Assembly (NCBI GenBank): GCA_023974075.1
Contig: CM043790.1
Span: 20,599,883-20,663,882 of the forward strand
Direction: 5' to 3'
Length of the DNA stretch: 64,000 bases
Source: Chaenocephalus aceratus
Lineage: Eukaryota > Chordata > Actinopteri > Perciformes > Channichthyidae
The notes under the pieces are model-generated. The model had not been told where the DNA came from. It was given only the letters and a program-made list of their open reading frames with translations, and searched no databases. How positions within the stretch are numbered: the stretch's first letter is position 1; every line of letters starts with the position of its first letter. Of this stretch, positions 34,456-48,400 are shown piece by piece. Both the position numbers and the translations under genes were made by a program.

Positions 34456-36700
34456 CAGGGTTTTTGAAAGTGGGGGCCGCGTAAATGTTGAGGGAAAGGG
34501 AAAAAAGGGGGTAAAATGTAAAAAAAAAAATGTATATGTTTTTTTAGATGTTATTAATAATTGCATATCTATCAATCTATGTGTCCTTTGATGCCTAATT
34601 GTTTAATATATTGAAAAAAATTAAACAACACCCTTCAAGCCAATCAGAATCGAGCTGTCGCTACTGAGAGTGTAACTGAGTTGCTGTGTGAACACTAGCT
34701 AGCTACCTCCTGCTTTAAGGATCAAATGGACAAATATCTTAAAAGAAAAACACCATCTGACGATCAGAATGAAGATGTCCCCGCTGCAAAAGATTCACAG
34801 CCACGGAATACCTGGCCGTCTAAAACTCGGAGGTATGAGCCATCATACATAAAGTTTGGTTTTACCGCGGCAAGTAAGAACGGCCGTGATGTACCTAAAT
34901 ATGTTCTCTGCCTTGAGATCCTCGCCAACGAGTGTCTAAAGCCATCTAAACTTGATCGACATCTCAAACAAAAGCACCCAGCTGAAGCTAATAAATCAAT
35001 AGACTTTTTTAAAAGAAAAGAAGAGCACCTAGTGATGCAATCGGCTACTTTTAAGCAGCAAGCCGGCGTCCCTGAACGGGCCTTGAAGGCATCATTTTTA
35101 GCATCATACCACATCGCCCGTGCAAAGAAACCGCACACAATAGGAGAGGATTTAATTCTACCAGCTACCATCGATATTGTTCGGGAAATGCTAGGTGAGG
35201 ATGCTGCCAGCAAAATCAACGCAGTACCACTCTCAGATAATTCTGTGAGCCGACGGATTGGTGACATGGCTCAAGACGTATCTGCTCAGCTTTTGGAGCA
35301 AGTGAGAGCTAGCGAATATTTCGCTCTGCAGCTGGATGAGAGCACGGATGTAGCAAATGTCGCAGAATTGCTTGCATACATCAGATTTATTTCAGAAGAC
35401 AACTTTGTTGAGGAAATATTATTTTGCAAAGCACTGGAAGGTATAGACCACAGGAAGAGACATTTTCCAAGTTTTAGATGAGTACATCATCTCAAACGGA
35501 CTTGACTGGTCTCGTTGTGTGGGTGAGTGTGCTCAGATGGGGCAGCGGCTATGACAGGCAAAAAAAGCGGAGTGACAGCTTTGATAAAGCAGAAGGCCCC
35601 AAATGTAGTGGCAACGCACTGCAAGCTCCATCGGGAGGCATTTGTTGCTAAACGAATGGATGATGAACTACATCAGATACTACAGGAAGTTATACAAGTA
35701 GTGAATACCATAAAAGCTCGGCCCTTAAAACACCGACTGTTCGCTATTTTGTGTAACGAGATGGGCGCAAAGTTTGAGGGGTTACTGCTCCATTCCAACG
35801 TGCGCTGGCTTTCCCGTGGGGCGGTGCTGAATCGTGTTTTTGAACTGCGAAGGGAGATCGGTGAATTCCTCTCTTCTGAAAATCATCAACTGGCTGGCCG
35901 TTTTTCAGATGCCTCATGGCTCCGGAAACTTGCATACATGTCGGACATATTCCAGCATCTAAATGTCCTGAATAAGAGCATGCAGGGGCACGAGACGTAC
36001 ATATTACATGTGCAGGACAAAGTACAGGCTTTTACAAAAAAAAATCGCCCTGTGGTCGACAAAACTCAAGGAGGGAGTGACAGAGATGTTCCCACAGCTT
36101 CACCAAGCGCTTCTGTCATCCGGTGCTGATCCAGGCACCATTTCACCACTCATCCAGTCGCACCTAGCACACCTGCAGGGATATTTCAAAGAATATTTCC
36201 CTAACCTGGAAGACAACTCAAATCAAAACTGGATAAGAAACCCATTTGCCCCAGGAGTATGTGAGATCTTATGTCCCAAGAGAGACTCATAGACATGGCG
36301 AATGAATGGGAGTTGAAGGTGAAATTTCAAGCTGTTTCACTCCCACAGTACTGGCTTTATGTCAAAAAAGACTATCCTGCACTGGCTGAGAGAGCTCTTA
36401 AATCCCTGCTTCCATTTGCCACCACATACCTCTGCGAGTCTGGCTTTTCTACATTGAAGGTATTGAAAACAAAGCACAGAGCACGTTTGCAAGTGGACAA
36501 TGACATTCGTCTGCCACTGACAAACCTAAAACCTAGGATTGATAACGATATTAAGAATATTTATTAAGAAGCTGTATGTTTAATTTCTTACATTTGCCAT
36601 CATAATGTACACCATTAAAAAAAAATTTCAACAGGGGGGTCCCTGCCAGAGAATAATGCTATAAGGGGGTCCTTGGCATGGCAACGTTTGGGAACCCCTG
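34456..36700 (+). mobile_element. Complete ZBED-type hAT transposon
   Basis: About 2.2 kb from CAGGGTTTTTGAAAG on the left to GTTTGGGAACCCCTG on the right. The termini are imperfect inverted repeats of the hAT CAG.GGTT.CCAAA type, flanked by a perfect TACTAACC duplication. It encodes one transposase-like product broken by several frameshifts. Confidence 0.9.
34726..36567 (+). pseudogene. hAT transposase, ZBED5/SCAND3-like, frameshifted
   Basis: Reads in order: N-terminal MDKYLKRK, a degenerate BED finger (the first zinc cysteine is replaced, KYVLC at residues 58-62, while His79 and His84 remain), FFKRK, then the catalytic core. The three hAT acidic residues are present in the pieces: Asp204 in LQLDESTD, Asp in CSDGAAAMTG near 35535, and Glu in YLCESGFSTL near 36430. 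The frame is broken at about 35450, 35524, 36040 (a nine-A run) and 36260, so no functional protein is made. Related to the 52.0-53.3 kb frame but not a recent copy of it. In the family, the enzyme cuts and pastes the element between 8-bp duplicated sites. Confidence 0.88.
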
Positions 36701-36988
36701 TACTAACCCATCATCCAAGGTTAGTTTTCACTATAAGTACAAAATATGTTTTGGACGGACACTATAATTTACAGTTTTTTACCATGTTCAATCTGAATTT
36801 TCTTTAAAATAAAAAACATCTATATTGATTCTGACTTTTCTACATCCAACTCACAGGTTTATCATTACTTTGAGAAACATTATTTATTAATTTGTACCCT
36901 TTTAGAAGGGAAGATATGGTCATTTGTTCTGGGAATGTCATTTTCGAGACTGAGACCTGAAAAACAGGCTCAGGGCTTAACAGGTTAA

Positions 36989-39900
36989 TGTTTCTGTAGA
37001 TTGCTGCTCAATATGCAATACAATTATGTCTTAACATTATCTCCCAAAGATTACCTAAATCAGCTGATTTCTACTTTATTGGTCTAGATTCATAGAAAGG
37101 ATTTCAAATAAAATTTAAAGATGGAATGTAAAATAAATATTTTTAACATAAAATGATTTAAATGATTATAGTGACACAATAGTATGACTGTTTCACACAA
37201 ACACTGCTCTGTGTGTAAAAGTATATCTCATCAAATGAGTCTCTGTTTTAAATGGTAAATTGACTTTATATCGAGCTTTATCCAGTCAACTCAAATCATC
37301 ATTAACCCATTGACTCCTTTTCAAAGTTGCCATCTGCTCAAAGAAGCTAACATTCACACACCATTGATCATGCCATCATTGGAAGAAGACCACACACCCA
37401 CAGTAATTGTGTATTCATAAGAATTGTGGATTACTAATTATTAACAGTCCCACTTACAAAACTTACATTGTTATAATTACATAATAAAACTAATTCTGAG
37501 AAATGTTAGTGGTATTTTGTTGGTAATAATTGACCCAGATTGGGCTGATTTTGATAAAGTGAGTTTTTAGTGTGTAACAAACACACACTCTTTTCAAATA
37601 AACTTAATTGTTCTTTTCAAACCGTTTTTTACTTCCATATGTGACAAAAAACCCTCCATCTGGAAACCAAATACTCTAAATCAACAAAATATTTGCAAAT
37701 ACTGTATGGTCCTTTCTTCCACAATTCAAGTTTGATGTTTCTGTAGGAGATAGATAAATTATACACAGGGATGGTGCACTAGTGCTGAGGGGCATTTGCT
37801 TTCATAGTGTGTGCAAGGTTGAGGACGCATCTATCGAAGAATTCACCCACCTCCATCGCCTATTTTCGTGACCCCCTCACCCACCTTTGAAAGGAGAGCT
37901 TTACTTGCATAAAAGAAGCAGCCTCCAAGCAGCAACTCTGTTTATCCCTCTTTTTATCTTTCTCTCCCTGACTCCCTCACCCTGCTTCCCCTGATATCAA
38001 GCCCCATGAAATCTACACAGCTTTCAAATTAAATGTGAATGAAGGGTATGTTTCCTTAGGATTGCATGGCATGATGGTTGCAATGCCATAGTAAATACGA
38101 CTTTGGGAGCAACAGTATCTCTCAGGCTGTAAGTTGCAAAATATTCTGCACTCATGCACTTCATACAACCTCCCCACAGATCCTGATCCGTTCCTGAGGC
38201 TTATAGAAGGTGTCAGTAGTTCTCAGTATTACCAGTCCTAATATAAATGCAGGGTGATGGGAAATGGAGCAATTTGAGCCAATATCGTTAGTGCAGCTCC
38301 ATCATTGGATGGCATGTTTTACATATAAATTAAAGCACCTGCTGCATATTTTGTGCTGCAGAATGTAGCCTGTATGGTTAATACATGTGTTTTATCTGAG
38401 ATCAACAGTATTTTTGTTGTCTTACACATCCATGTGATCAATGTCAGTTGTCACGTGCAAAGAATGTACTGCAATGCTATGTTTTTAAAATGTACCCTAA
38501 TTGTTGTAACCCTTTGTTGGTTCCAGTCTGTGAAATATGTTCAAAACATTTCTGCGAAAGGGTTATGTGTTACAAGTCTCACGCAACGTGTGGACCAATT
38601 GAAAAGTTGGATCCAACAAGTAAAAAATACGCATTAAAGGAGATGTATGCCTGTTTTAATAAAAATTGCATTCCGTATCAAATTTTTTTTAAATGTCCTT
38701 ACTTGACCGTGCTTTAATTTGGTCTTTGACTCTCTTAGACTTGACTCTAATGATCCATGTAATGCTTAATGTTTGGTACATTTGGGTTCATCAGGAAAAA
38801 AAACAATAAAACAGTAATAGATTCTGGCTCAGTGATGTATAGAAATCACATTCAATAAATCTTATACAACTATTATAATACTATCTACTCTATGTCCTAT
38901 TATGTATTTGCTATAGTTTAAGGAGCTTGCAGCATTGATATGTTGTTGGTGTTTTCCCGTTTATGTACATTGCAGTTTGAACCCGTGTTATGTGACTGTG
39001 TTGAATATGTAGTCAGTCTCAGACCATCAAGCTGAAAGTCTCACAGCCTTTATTCACTAGGGTCAGAGGGGATTAGGCACAAGCATCGGGTTAAGGGATC
39101 GTTAGCTAATTAACTTATCATTCCCATGCTTGAGAAACACGACAAGAACAGGCCACATCGATTTTCTTTGGTTTGATGTTCTCTATCTCTTCCTCCATCC
39201 TTCGTTTCCTGTCCCTCTTACTGCCCCTGATCTCTTTTTTGGGCAATCTTACAAGCCCTGCGCTTATTTCTCTCATTGACAGGGTTTCCTGATAGCACTA
39301 GCTGACAGGCCTGTAAATGGCTCAAGGCAATGTTCCTCTACACTAGGTCGTCAGCAGAAAGGTGTTGATTTATGTTTCCCCAATCCCTAACTTTGTACAA
39401 CCTTTCCAGATCGCAGAGATTCAGACAGCTTGAATTTTTTTTTAAAATGCCTCACCAGTACAACTCTGGCATTTGGTGCTAATTGCACAGATTACGTCCG
39501 TGTTGGATGTTCCAGTTCTTGTCTGTAAAACAGAGACAAATTACTTTTTATCAGGTGCAGCTAACACATGTATTCTCCACTCCTCATTGAATGGTTGCAC
39601 ATGTTCCTGAATATATTCATGCAAGAGCAGACATAAATGCACACATACAAGCTGCTACCTCTCGCAGGCTATTGTTCTTGTGCAGTTTTTACAAGTGCTA
39701 TCAGTGGAGAATACAGATGTCTGAGGACAAACTCAAAATCCTTCTCTGTGGCTCTCTCTGTGGAACTCCTTACTGCAGGACACATATGGCGGCAGATTGG
39801 CTTTTAAAAAACAAACACTATCACACAGGCCATCAAATATTCTGCTGCACAACTAAAGCATTTATTTTCCACGGTCTGTTCTGGCCCGCGTAAATGTGGC

Positions 39901-42900
39901 TCCCGTTCTCACATGTGCACGGGTCTGCAAATCAATACGCATCAAATAATGTAACAACCTCAGCTGCAGGTGTTACGCTGCCATTCATCTGACACCATTA
40001 ACAGAACAATCTTTTTGAATCTCAGAGACAATTGGGGTTTATTTCTTAATCTTATCAAGTTACATTTAAAAAAAAGTAATATGACCTCAGATTAGATTTT
40101 TCTCAGATATATATATATATATATATATTAAAAAAAAAGAAATCTTATCAAGTGACATTACCTCACATCTTTTTGACAAGCCTCGAAGGCTCACACGAAT
40201 CCGATAACTGAAATTATATTTCTGAAAAACACCAAAAGCAGGCCTATTTGTTGCTGCCATTTTATTGCAATACTTTTTTAATACATGTTTCTCTTTTGTG
40301 AGCAAAAGAAAGTGCAGTAGTGTTACTCTTAACTTGCAATGATTGCCAAGTCTATATGAGCTCATTATTAAATCTGCCTTCAGTATAAAACATGGCTGAG
40401 CGTTCACTCCACACACACGCTATTCACCACACTCCATATCATTGCTGCAAGCCAACACCATTAAAGACCCTGTTACCACCTCCTCACACCTAATCCTTTC
40501 ACAGGCTAATGTCCCTCTTACTGATTCATGGAGCTATTCGATTTCAAGTTAGATTTTCAGCATATGCAAAACAGATGAGCTCTTTAGATTATGTATAATT
40601 TCACATTGGGGATCTTGTAATGCCACTCTGAGGATGTGTGTCTGTCGTATGACAGCAGATTTGCAGCATCTTGGAGGATGTGATTTGCCGGATTTCTCCA
40701 AAGACCACAGTGACCCCTGCTGGACGGGTCAAACTGTGGAGTTAATGTGAAGTTTGAGCGTTGAAAATAAAGTAAATAAAGAGGGAGACCGAAAGAAAGT
40801 CGGTGCTGGAGTAATTTGGATGTTTGTCCTCTGAAAGCAAATTATCTTTGAGAGGGTCAGCAGGGTCAGAAATGCTTTATTGGACTTTGGTAAACTTCAC
40901 TTAATGTGTTTTATTGATTGTGGGAATGTAATTAATACATTTACTGCTGACATTTGGTGTGCCTTTGTGTGTGTGTTGGAGTGAGTGAAAGAGATGGATA
41001 GATAAATCTTTATTCCAGTGGCTTTGTAGGAGGAGAGTGAGTGAGAGGCAGCATGTTGAACAAATATGATGCTGGGGCAAATGGTTCACCTTTATCTGAG
41101 AAGCTCTCACACTTAATGTACATGCTGAGTTGTGCTCTTACGAACAATAAACAAAAAGGAGTAAAAAAACATAAAAAACAAGCTATACATTTTTTACAAT
41201 GCATGTTATTTTTAAACACATTTTAAATGGCAGATACATATACAGAATTCATGTTAGTTTACAATAAATTCCACTGAGCTTCAAAAAATATCCAAACTCG
41301 GATACACTTTGTTCCTCATTCAAATCAGTCTTCTGTGAGCCGTCTGTGAAGACAAATCCTAAACCTAGAAATGATTCATACGCAGCAATAATGTCAAAGG
41401 GAGCAGCACGTCCTATCACTGTCACCCCCCCAGACTCCTTTAACATTTCTCATGTGACTTACAGGGCCTAAAACATTGACAGCAAAGAACAGCTTGATCA
41501 AATGTGATCTGACTTCTTGCTAAATGTGTAATTGTGGCATCTATCAGGGCGAGGAGGAAGAGGAAACTGTCAGTGGTTGTCTCCCCCATGGGAGGGCTAA
41601 TGGATTTACAGTACTGCCTGACAGATTTTAGAGACCTTACATCATTTTTTTCAAATATGTAGTTTTATCCTTTATTTGAAAGTGTAATCTCAGGCTTAGC
41701 AGTCAAGCATGAAATGAGTCAAACATGACTTTTGCCTCTGTTCATATTTCTCTAAATGACTATAATTTTTAATTCAGGAATTGTCTGTAATGACGTAGTA
41801 GCTGGGAAGTGAGCTTTGCTCCCTTAACATTTCTCTATGAAAAGCAATCTAAATTGTATTTTGTCATTAGCATACAACAGAGAACATTACAATGTACAGA
41901 GAGAGCTGTTGGTGAGATAAACACATTTCCAATTAAGGCTCTACTTCCTAACGTAGTGAAGTGCACATGTGAACACCAGCTGAACATCATTCACTGTTGA
42001 CTAAACACGGAGAGGAGATGTCAGGTGAGCAGTTCACAAGCTGGAATCAAATTAACATTTCGATCACTCAGCTCATTACTGTAATTTTCATGTGGCTTCA
42101 CAAGGATCAATTATTGGGGCAGGACAACTGCCCATTACAACTCTAGCATGTGTATCCTTTCACTTGGAGCCACAGGCTTTCAAATGAACACAATGTAAAT
42201 GATCACACAACAAAACCCCCAAATATTCATTATCTCACATTCACAAGTAATGTGCCATTGGATATTGACTGCATTATTCTCGCTGCAGGGTCTCCAAAAG
42301 GTTATTTAGCTAGTAGTCTCTAAGATTCCTTTTAGAGAGAACAAAAAAAAAAATAGATCCCTGAACTGCCTCACTAATTGGGTTTTGTGTTTGTGCAATG
42401 ATAATATCTCTAAATAATGACTTTTTGATGGAACATCCAACGACATAACAAACCTAGAGCAGGCAGGGAATAGTCTACATGACAAGAGGAAATCAAAAGG
42501 CATTCTCAATGAGCAGCTCTTTGTGCCTGATGTTGTTGTTTGACCCCACAGCACAGCTCCCTTTACGCCTCATGCTGAGAAACTGAACACGCTTAAGTGC
42601 AGTCTGTTGTCTCCGAGTGCTGCTGCCTTTGTTTGGCGGGTCGTTTGCGTTCTCCTAAAATGGCTGCACTAATGAACTCTGGGAAAGCTGAACGTCATTT
42701 AAAAACACGACAAACTAATCTTGTGCTCTTGAGCGGCACTTAAATTATGTCTTTGTCTAGGATAGGGTCTGTGTGCCATTATTCAACATGATCTAAATTT
42801 AAATCGCCTCCATGTGACACTGACATGTAGGAGGTCGGACACGCTGGCATCCTGAATAACTTTCATTAGTTTTGACATGTAGATTATTTGAGTAAGAAAT

Positions 42901-44323
42901 CACCCAGTGAAGATAGTTATTACCAACTTTAGTGAAAAGGAGAGTGTCAGATATTTCAACTTTCAAGCTAAATTTGTGTAATTATGACAAAAAAGAGTTT
43001 TTGCAGACATTTTATTTTCCACTTCAAGTCATCCAAGCTAACATATTCCCTTCTGCCGACCGCTGTACAGTGTGACTTATTATTACACAATTTATGAAAT
43101 GCTCACTCTGTAATTTCACTGTGATTGAACAGTGCAGTTATTTGCTTTTGTCTCCGGGGAGTGTGTGATTTGTCTGGACTTTGGCTTTTTTATTCCTCTT
43201 GTGAGTGAGAAAAAAATGCATTCATTTCCACAGGGGGCTGATGGATTGTGCTCACCTTCAAGTTGCTAACATTATGTATCTATTCGTCTCGTGCACTACA
43301 TTTTCATCAAACAGTTCTCCCCTATAATTTTATACCGTGTTTCCCTCAATCAGAAGAGCTTGGCTTAATGAGACACTTACAATGAGGACAGATGTAATTC
43401 ACACCCTCGGACTGTTTTTATTGGACAGTCGTGTCTTCTCACATCCTTCCTGGGAGCGATGAGATGCTCACTCATCCATCTTTATAGATGAAAAAAAAGC
43501 ATCTCTGCAGTATTAAATAATTTGTACATGTGGGGTGCAGTGCAATTTAATAAGGATCCCTATTGTTCAGGCCAGATATAGTATACAGTTTGTATTTAAG
43601 TGCCCCAGGACATTCAGTTAGAAAAAGCATTGCTTAACCAGTGCATGTTAAGTCAAAAGAAAAATAATATACAAAGATACTGATGTACTCTATGTTGGCC
43701 TCTCAGCATAATGCATCATTTGTTTTATGACCCGCTGTTACCCTTTGCATACACTTCAACCAGAGGGATGTTTCTAGGATTATTTAATTGAGGGGAATTT
43801 GGGTTTAACTCTCCTCTTAAAGCTGCATTAATTCTTATTTTTCTATTAATAATGGAGTGATTCAAATTAGTTTATGTACCCACAGAGAATGATCAGCCAT
43901 CCCCTCATCTCTACTAAGGGTTTTAGCATCTTTCAGCACATTGATTGTGTTCTCTATCTGACAACCTAACTGTTTTTGTGCACTCCCACCAAACTCCTAT
44001 CTTTAGCAAAACAAAATCACTTTACCTGCCCAACACCTAGCGTCACACTAGACTTTTACACAGAGGTTCCAATAATACATTCCCAATAGAAGATCTGCCC
44101 TTACTAGAGCTTTGCTTTAACACTGAAACAGAAAACAGTCGCATACAAATGCCCAAGAGTATGATTTTAGATATATACTCCCACCAAGTAGAAGTGTACA
44201 CGGAGAGTTGCACACACCATGTACACATAGTAGTTTGCGTCATAACACTTTTTGTAGTCCGTGTAGGTGTTTTGTTCAGCTAATTCTAGAGATATGCCCC
44301 AAAGTAGCCAAAGAAGAAACATA
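36989..44323. other. No recognisable gene
   Basis: About 7.3 kb of AT-rich non-coding DNA. A short (TA)n run lies at about 40108-40130. Open frames such as 38353-38717 and 39591-39893 are short, lack domains and have no splice or promoter context. It could be intergenic or a long intron; the sequence alone does not say. Confidence 0.45.
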
Positions 44324-45445
44324 TTAAAGGTCACCTATTATGCAAAATCCACTTTTTCATGTATATGTGTCCCCTCTGTGTAAAGAGATTCAGGAAGTTT
44401 CAGGAAAATAGCTTCCCTCTCTTTTTGTCCTGAACCATTTATATAAACACCTGTCAGAAAATATACAGATTTCTGGCACTTTGTGATGTCACAATGTTTT
44501 TTTGGATTGTGTAACCATTAGCCAATAACCAACCAAGGTAGCACTCGCCCGCTCTATCACCTGCATCTCCTCCTAGAGCACCATTGTGTGTTTGTAAACA
44601 AAACATCTTGCAGAGGGGCGTGGGGAGTGGCAGTTAATTTGCATTTAAAGGGGACCTATCATGCAAAATGCACTTTTTGATGTCTTTTATACATAAATAT
44701 GTGTCCCCGGTGTGTCGGGGAACTCACGCAGCGTCAGCAAATAAAACTCTCTCTCTTTGCCTCCGTACCCAAATCTCTAAAAATGGGGCTACAACAGAGC
44801 TGATCCAGATTTGCGTCCAATATGACGTAATATCGGAAATGTAGGCTGGCTCACCACGGCCCTATCAGAAACGTTGCTATCAGAAACAATGCCCGACTGT
44901 TTTGGACGTAATAGTCAGTGCATGTTTACATTAGCATCGCTAACACTCAGAGCTAACCTTTACTGCACAGAGCATGTGTGTGAAGAGGCAGGAAATAAAA
45001 AGGAACTCACCTTGTGGCATAACCGGCAAGAGAGAAAGCCTTTGAGCTCCATACTGTTTCAGAAATAATCCTTGATAATCCATGATATGGCGTTTCATCA
45101 CCGCAGTATCTGCCGGTAGTATCTCCCGCATGAGTTTAGACCCCTCCTTTTTTTTTATCAATTCTGTTTTTTTTTAAAAAGCTTTATACCCCAAATCAGC
45201 ACTTTTGAAACAGGAAGTGAAATGGAGGGATATGAGGCATGGCTAGAATGGGTGATCTGTTTGGTATTTTTAGCAAAACACTTCATAGACATGTTTTTTA
45301 TATATTGTTGTATATCTGAGACCTATGCTATTGCCTAAAAATAGCATGATAGGTGACCTTTAAAGCTACAGACTACTAGAGACATGTTTTTTTTATATAT
45401 CTGCGACCTATAATATATTGTTTAAAAATAGTTTAATAGGGGACT
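44324..45445. mobile_element. Outer TTAA MITE (AGGTCACCTATTATGC family)
   Basis: TTAA at 44324-44327 is followed by AGGTCACCTATTATGC. The right arm, about 45364-45445, ends ...TTTAATAGGGGACT, the diverged complement of the left end; its TTAA is no longer intact. The right arm resembles the right arm of the inner copy (shared GACATGTTTTTT and GACCTAT blocks), so the two are relatives of different age. Confidence 0.7.
44645..45363. mobile_element. Inner TTAA MITE nested in a related MITE
   Basis: TTAA at 44645-44648 then AGGGGACCTATCATGC; on the right GCATGATAGGTGACCT then TTAA at 45360-45363. The ends are clear inverted repeats with a perfect TTAA duplication, as in piggyBac-like elements. 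No transposase is encoded; the open frames inside (44874-45068 and its antisense) look incidental. Confidence 0.82.
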
Positions 45446-48400
45446 GCTTTGTCTCATATCTTAATCTCCTGGTTGGGAGCTATACTCATAACACTTTACG
45501 TGGTGGTATTTTAAAGCACTGGTCACACCTTGGTTTATTGAAAAAACCTTGTAAACATGGATTCGATTTCCAGGCAGGTGTTATGTGATGACGTGTTTTA
45601 GGGTGCTGCCTTTGATAACTCAAAGACCCTATAAATATATCATCTTCACCACAGTGCTCAACTGCGTATGCCTAAGTGGTTCATTGTCTAAAACTATGCA
45701 ACAAAAAGGCAGAAAACACATATAAAGTGTATGTCTTCTTTGGAAGAGTATTCTGTTACATCAAAAGAAAGCGGCAAGTTGTTGTAAATATTCCTCACTT
45801 TGTTCTCCTGGACACTTTATCTCATCTCCATCTGATTATCACTCCATCCATTTCACTTCCCAAACATTCCTGCAATAATTTACACAGCAGATTATTGCCC
45901 CTGTCTGTTCATGATAAATACTGTGATAAAATGAATGCTGCGATAAAATGAATTAAAGCGTCACGTATTTCTTCCCAATGCTTATGAGTGAGGCTGGTAT
46001 ATTACCATGTTTATATGACACCCATCCTCATGTAAACTCTAGTAAGCGGAAACAGAGGCAGCCAGCCTATAAAACATGCTGCCCTCCCCAAATCCAAGTA
46101 TTTATGAGAATAAAAACAACAGGCTTTAAATCACACCTCAAGAGGGCCTGAACTCAGTGCTGGGAAACCATGTTGTGGCCAGTCCATCACTGCATCCTGT
46201 GATGAGCTCATTTTGCATCAATTTGTACATATGTAAGTTCTGATTTCCTTTCACACAAGGGGTTTGCTATTTATGTCCTTCATTAAGTAAAGATGTATTG
46301 AGAATTCATCTCATTCCAAGCCTCTCACCTTTAGTCATACACAATTTGTGTTGCTGCAGCAGCATCACTTATCTTTAGGAGGCACAATGATGTTCTTCGG
46401 TTATGTAAATCAGTCGTTTCATTATATAGTCAATAGATACAGCCCAATATTCGTTGGTTTAAATGGTTAAATGTGTGTCTCATTTGTGGGTCTGGTGACA
46501 AATGAGTGCTCTGAAATATCCATTATACTGCGTGCTTATGTCTTCCTACTTCCTTCAGTTATCCCTACTGTCCACTTGCCAAGATGCCTTCTGTTTAAAA
46601 CAGTACAAATAATATGGTCAGGCCTCAAAGCAGTATTGCCTGTAGCTGTAGAGGGGGCAACATAATATTGTTCTAATTATATTTGTTTTCTGTCTTGGGG
46701 GGACGCTATCAATCAGGAGTGCGAGGGAAAATATAAAAATGGTACTGTAGTATGAAGAAAAAATAGCCCCAGTGCAAATGCTTTTCTCATTTGATAGGTG
46801 ACTGAACACTTAAAACAAATACAAAACTGTAGAAAACCAGGTTATGATATAACCTGCCCTCGGAAGTAAGCAGTCATCTTTTTTAGCTTATCTATGGTTT
46901 ATAATTGTTTTATATTTTGGATTTTACTGCAGGTCAACTAAAGCAGATTCCCGGCTGACATAGTTCTGTATTTTCTTTGAAAATCACTTTCTAACATGTT
47001 GAGTGAGTCAAAGTTGAGTAACCATGTTTCCCTGATGATTTCTTGTGTGGCATTATGGCTTAGGCTACAACTTCCCTTTTGTTTTGTGAAACTCTGTGTT
47101 GCATAATAGCAATAAATGATTCTTGAATCAGAGAGAAAAGTAAAATCATGGTGAAGTCTTAATCACAAAATTGTGGCCATTCTGTCAACGATTGGTTTTC
47201 ATCCACTTGTTTTTATGTTCATTTTCCATTTGCGCCCAGAGAACAAATGTCCAAATGGCCTTTACTGTGAACATGTTTTCACATTTAGCCACATAAACAT
47301 TGCACTGAAACGTCCATTGCAGCTTACGCTTCACACAAAAAAACAAAAATAATAATAATTTCCATTTTTAACTATTTGAAGTTTTTATGTCATTATTTTA
47401 ACTTCATCGTGTTGTTGCACCCTCTCCCTTTATAATGTCACAGACTGGAAAATGAGCACTGCCAGCTACTTTATTGACAAACCAACTGTTAACATTCACT
47501 TATGGTTTTGTTGATTGAAATGATAATAAATTCCTGTTTAGTTTTTTCTCATAATGTGGTTATAATGCTGCACTACATTTGGATGAAGAAAAAAAAGTTG
47601 TCTCGGAACCCTCGAAGACTGGTTTAATGTCTCTTAACAGAAAGCAAGTCAGAACGGATTTACTTTGGTTTGATGAGAACACAGTGGGGGTAACCATCAA
47701 ATGCGCGACAGACTATCCACCTGCACACTACTGTCTGCCAGTTATGGGTGAACACAGAGTTCACTTTTGTTTTAAGACAAAATTGATTTAATTGAACTTA
47801 GGGTTGAGGCCGGCAGACAATGTAGGGGGCGAAACACTTACCGTGGCCTTATCTTACCTTAGTCTATAATTAATTTACTTTCAAGGCTGTACCATCTGGC
47901 CTCTGTGTAAGAGCAGCTTCTATAACATTCAAATTCACATTCTAAAGGGCCTGTCATGGGACCAATCACCAGATCTTGGGTAATGGTTTGTCTAAACTTG
48001 CACTAAACCCATCATAAATCTGCATTTCATTTGCATCTACTTTGTCTGGAATGGTGATCAATACCTATACCTACTAGGAGGAATACTACACTTCATGTGT
48101 TCAGGGCTTTTTCTGAATCCAAGAAGGGATTCAACAATAAAATAATCCTTCATTGAATGCCCGACGTGTTTCCCTCTCTTGTTACTTCCATTCAAATAGA
48201 GGTGAGAATCACAGGAAGGGTATAAAAAAGAGAGAGTGAAAAAAGACAAGGCAATTTAGCTGCAGCAGCAGAGGATTATATTTATTTCAAAGAAGAAGTG
48301 GAAGAGTAATCCAGTTAATATGTTGGTGTCTCCGCCCTTGGGGAACAGGGGGCCTTCACAACTCCAGTGTTTAAGTAGTCATCATGGCCTCACAGAGCAA

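Larger units (their letters stand above)
33711..36984. mobile_element. TTAA-type MITE split by a hAT transposon
   Basis: Left end CCTGTTAAGCCC (33711-33722) and right end GGGCTTAACAGG (36973-36984) are perfect 12-bp inverted repeats. The right flank is TTAA (36985-36988), the left is GCAA, a decayed TTAA. Removing the hAT at 34456-36700 and one target copy leaves about 1.0 kb without coding capacity, so this is a piggyBac-like non-autonomous element that was already resident when the hAT arrived. Confidence 0.7.

Noticed and set aside
38353..38717. Cys-rich short frames that look like a small zinc-binding protein
   Set aside because: Two overlapping phases, cysteines not in a known spacing, no supporting context.
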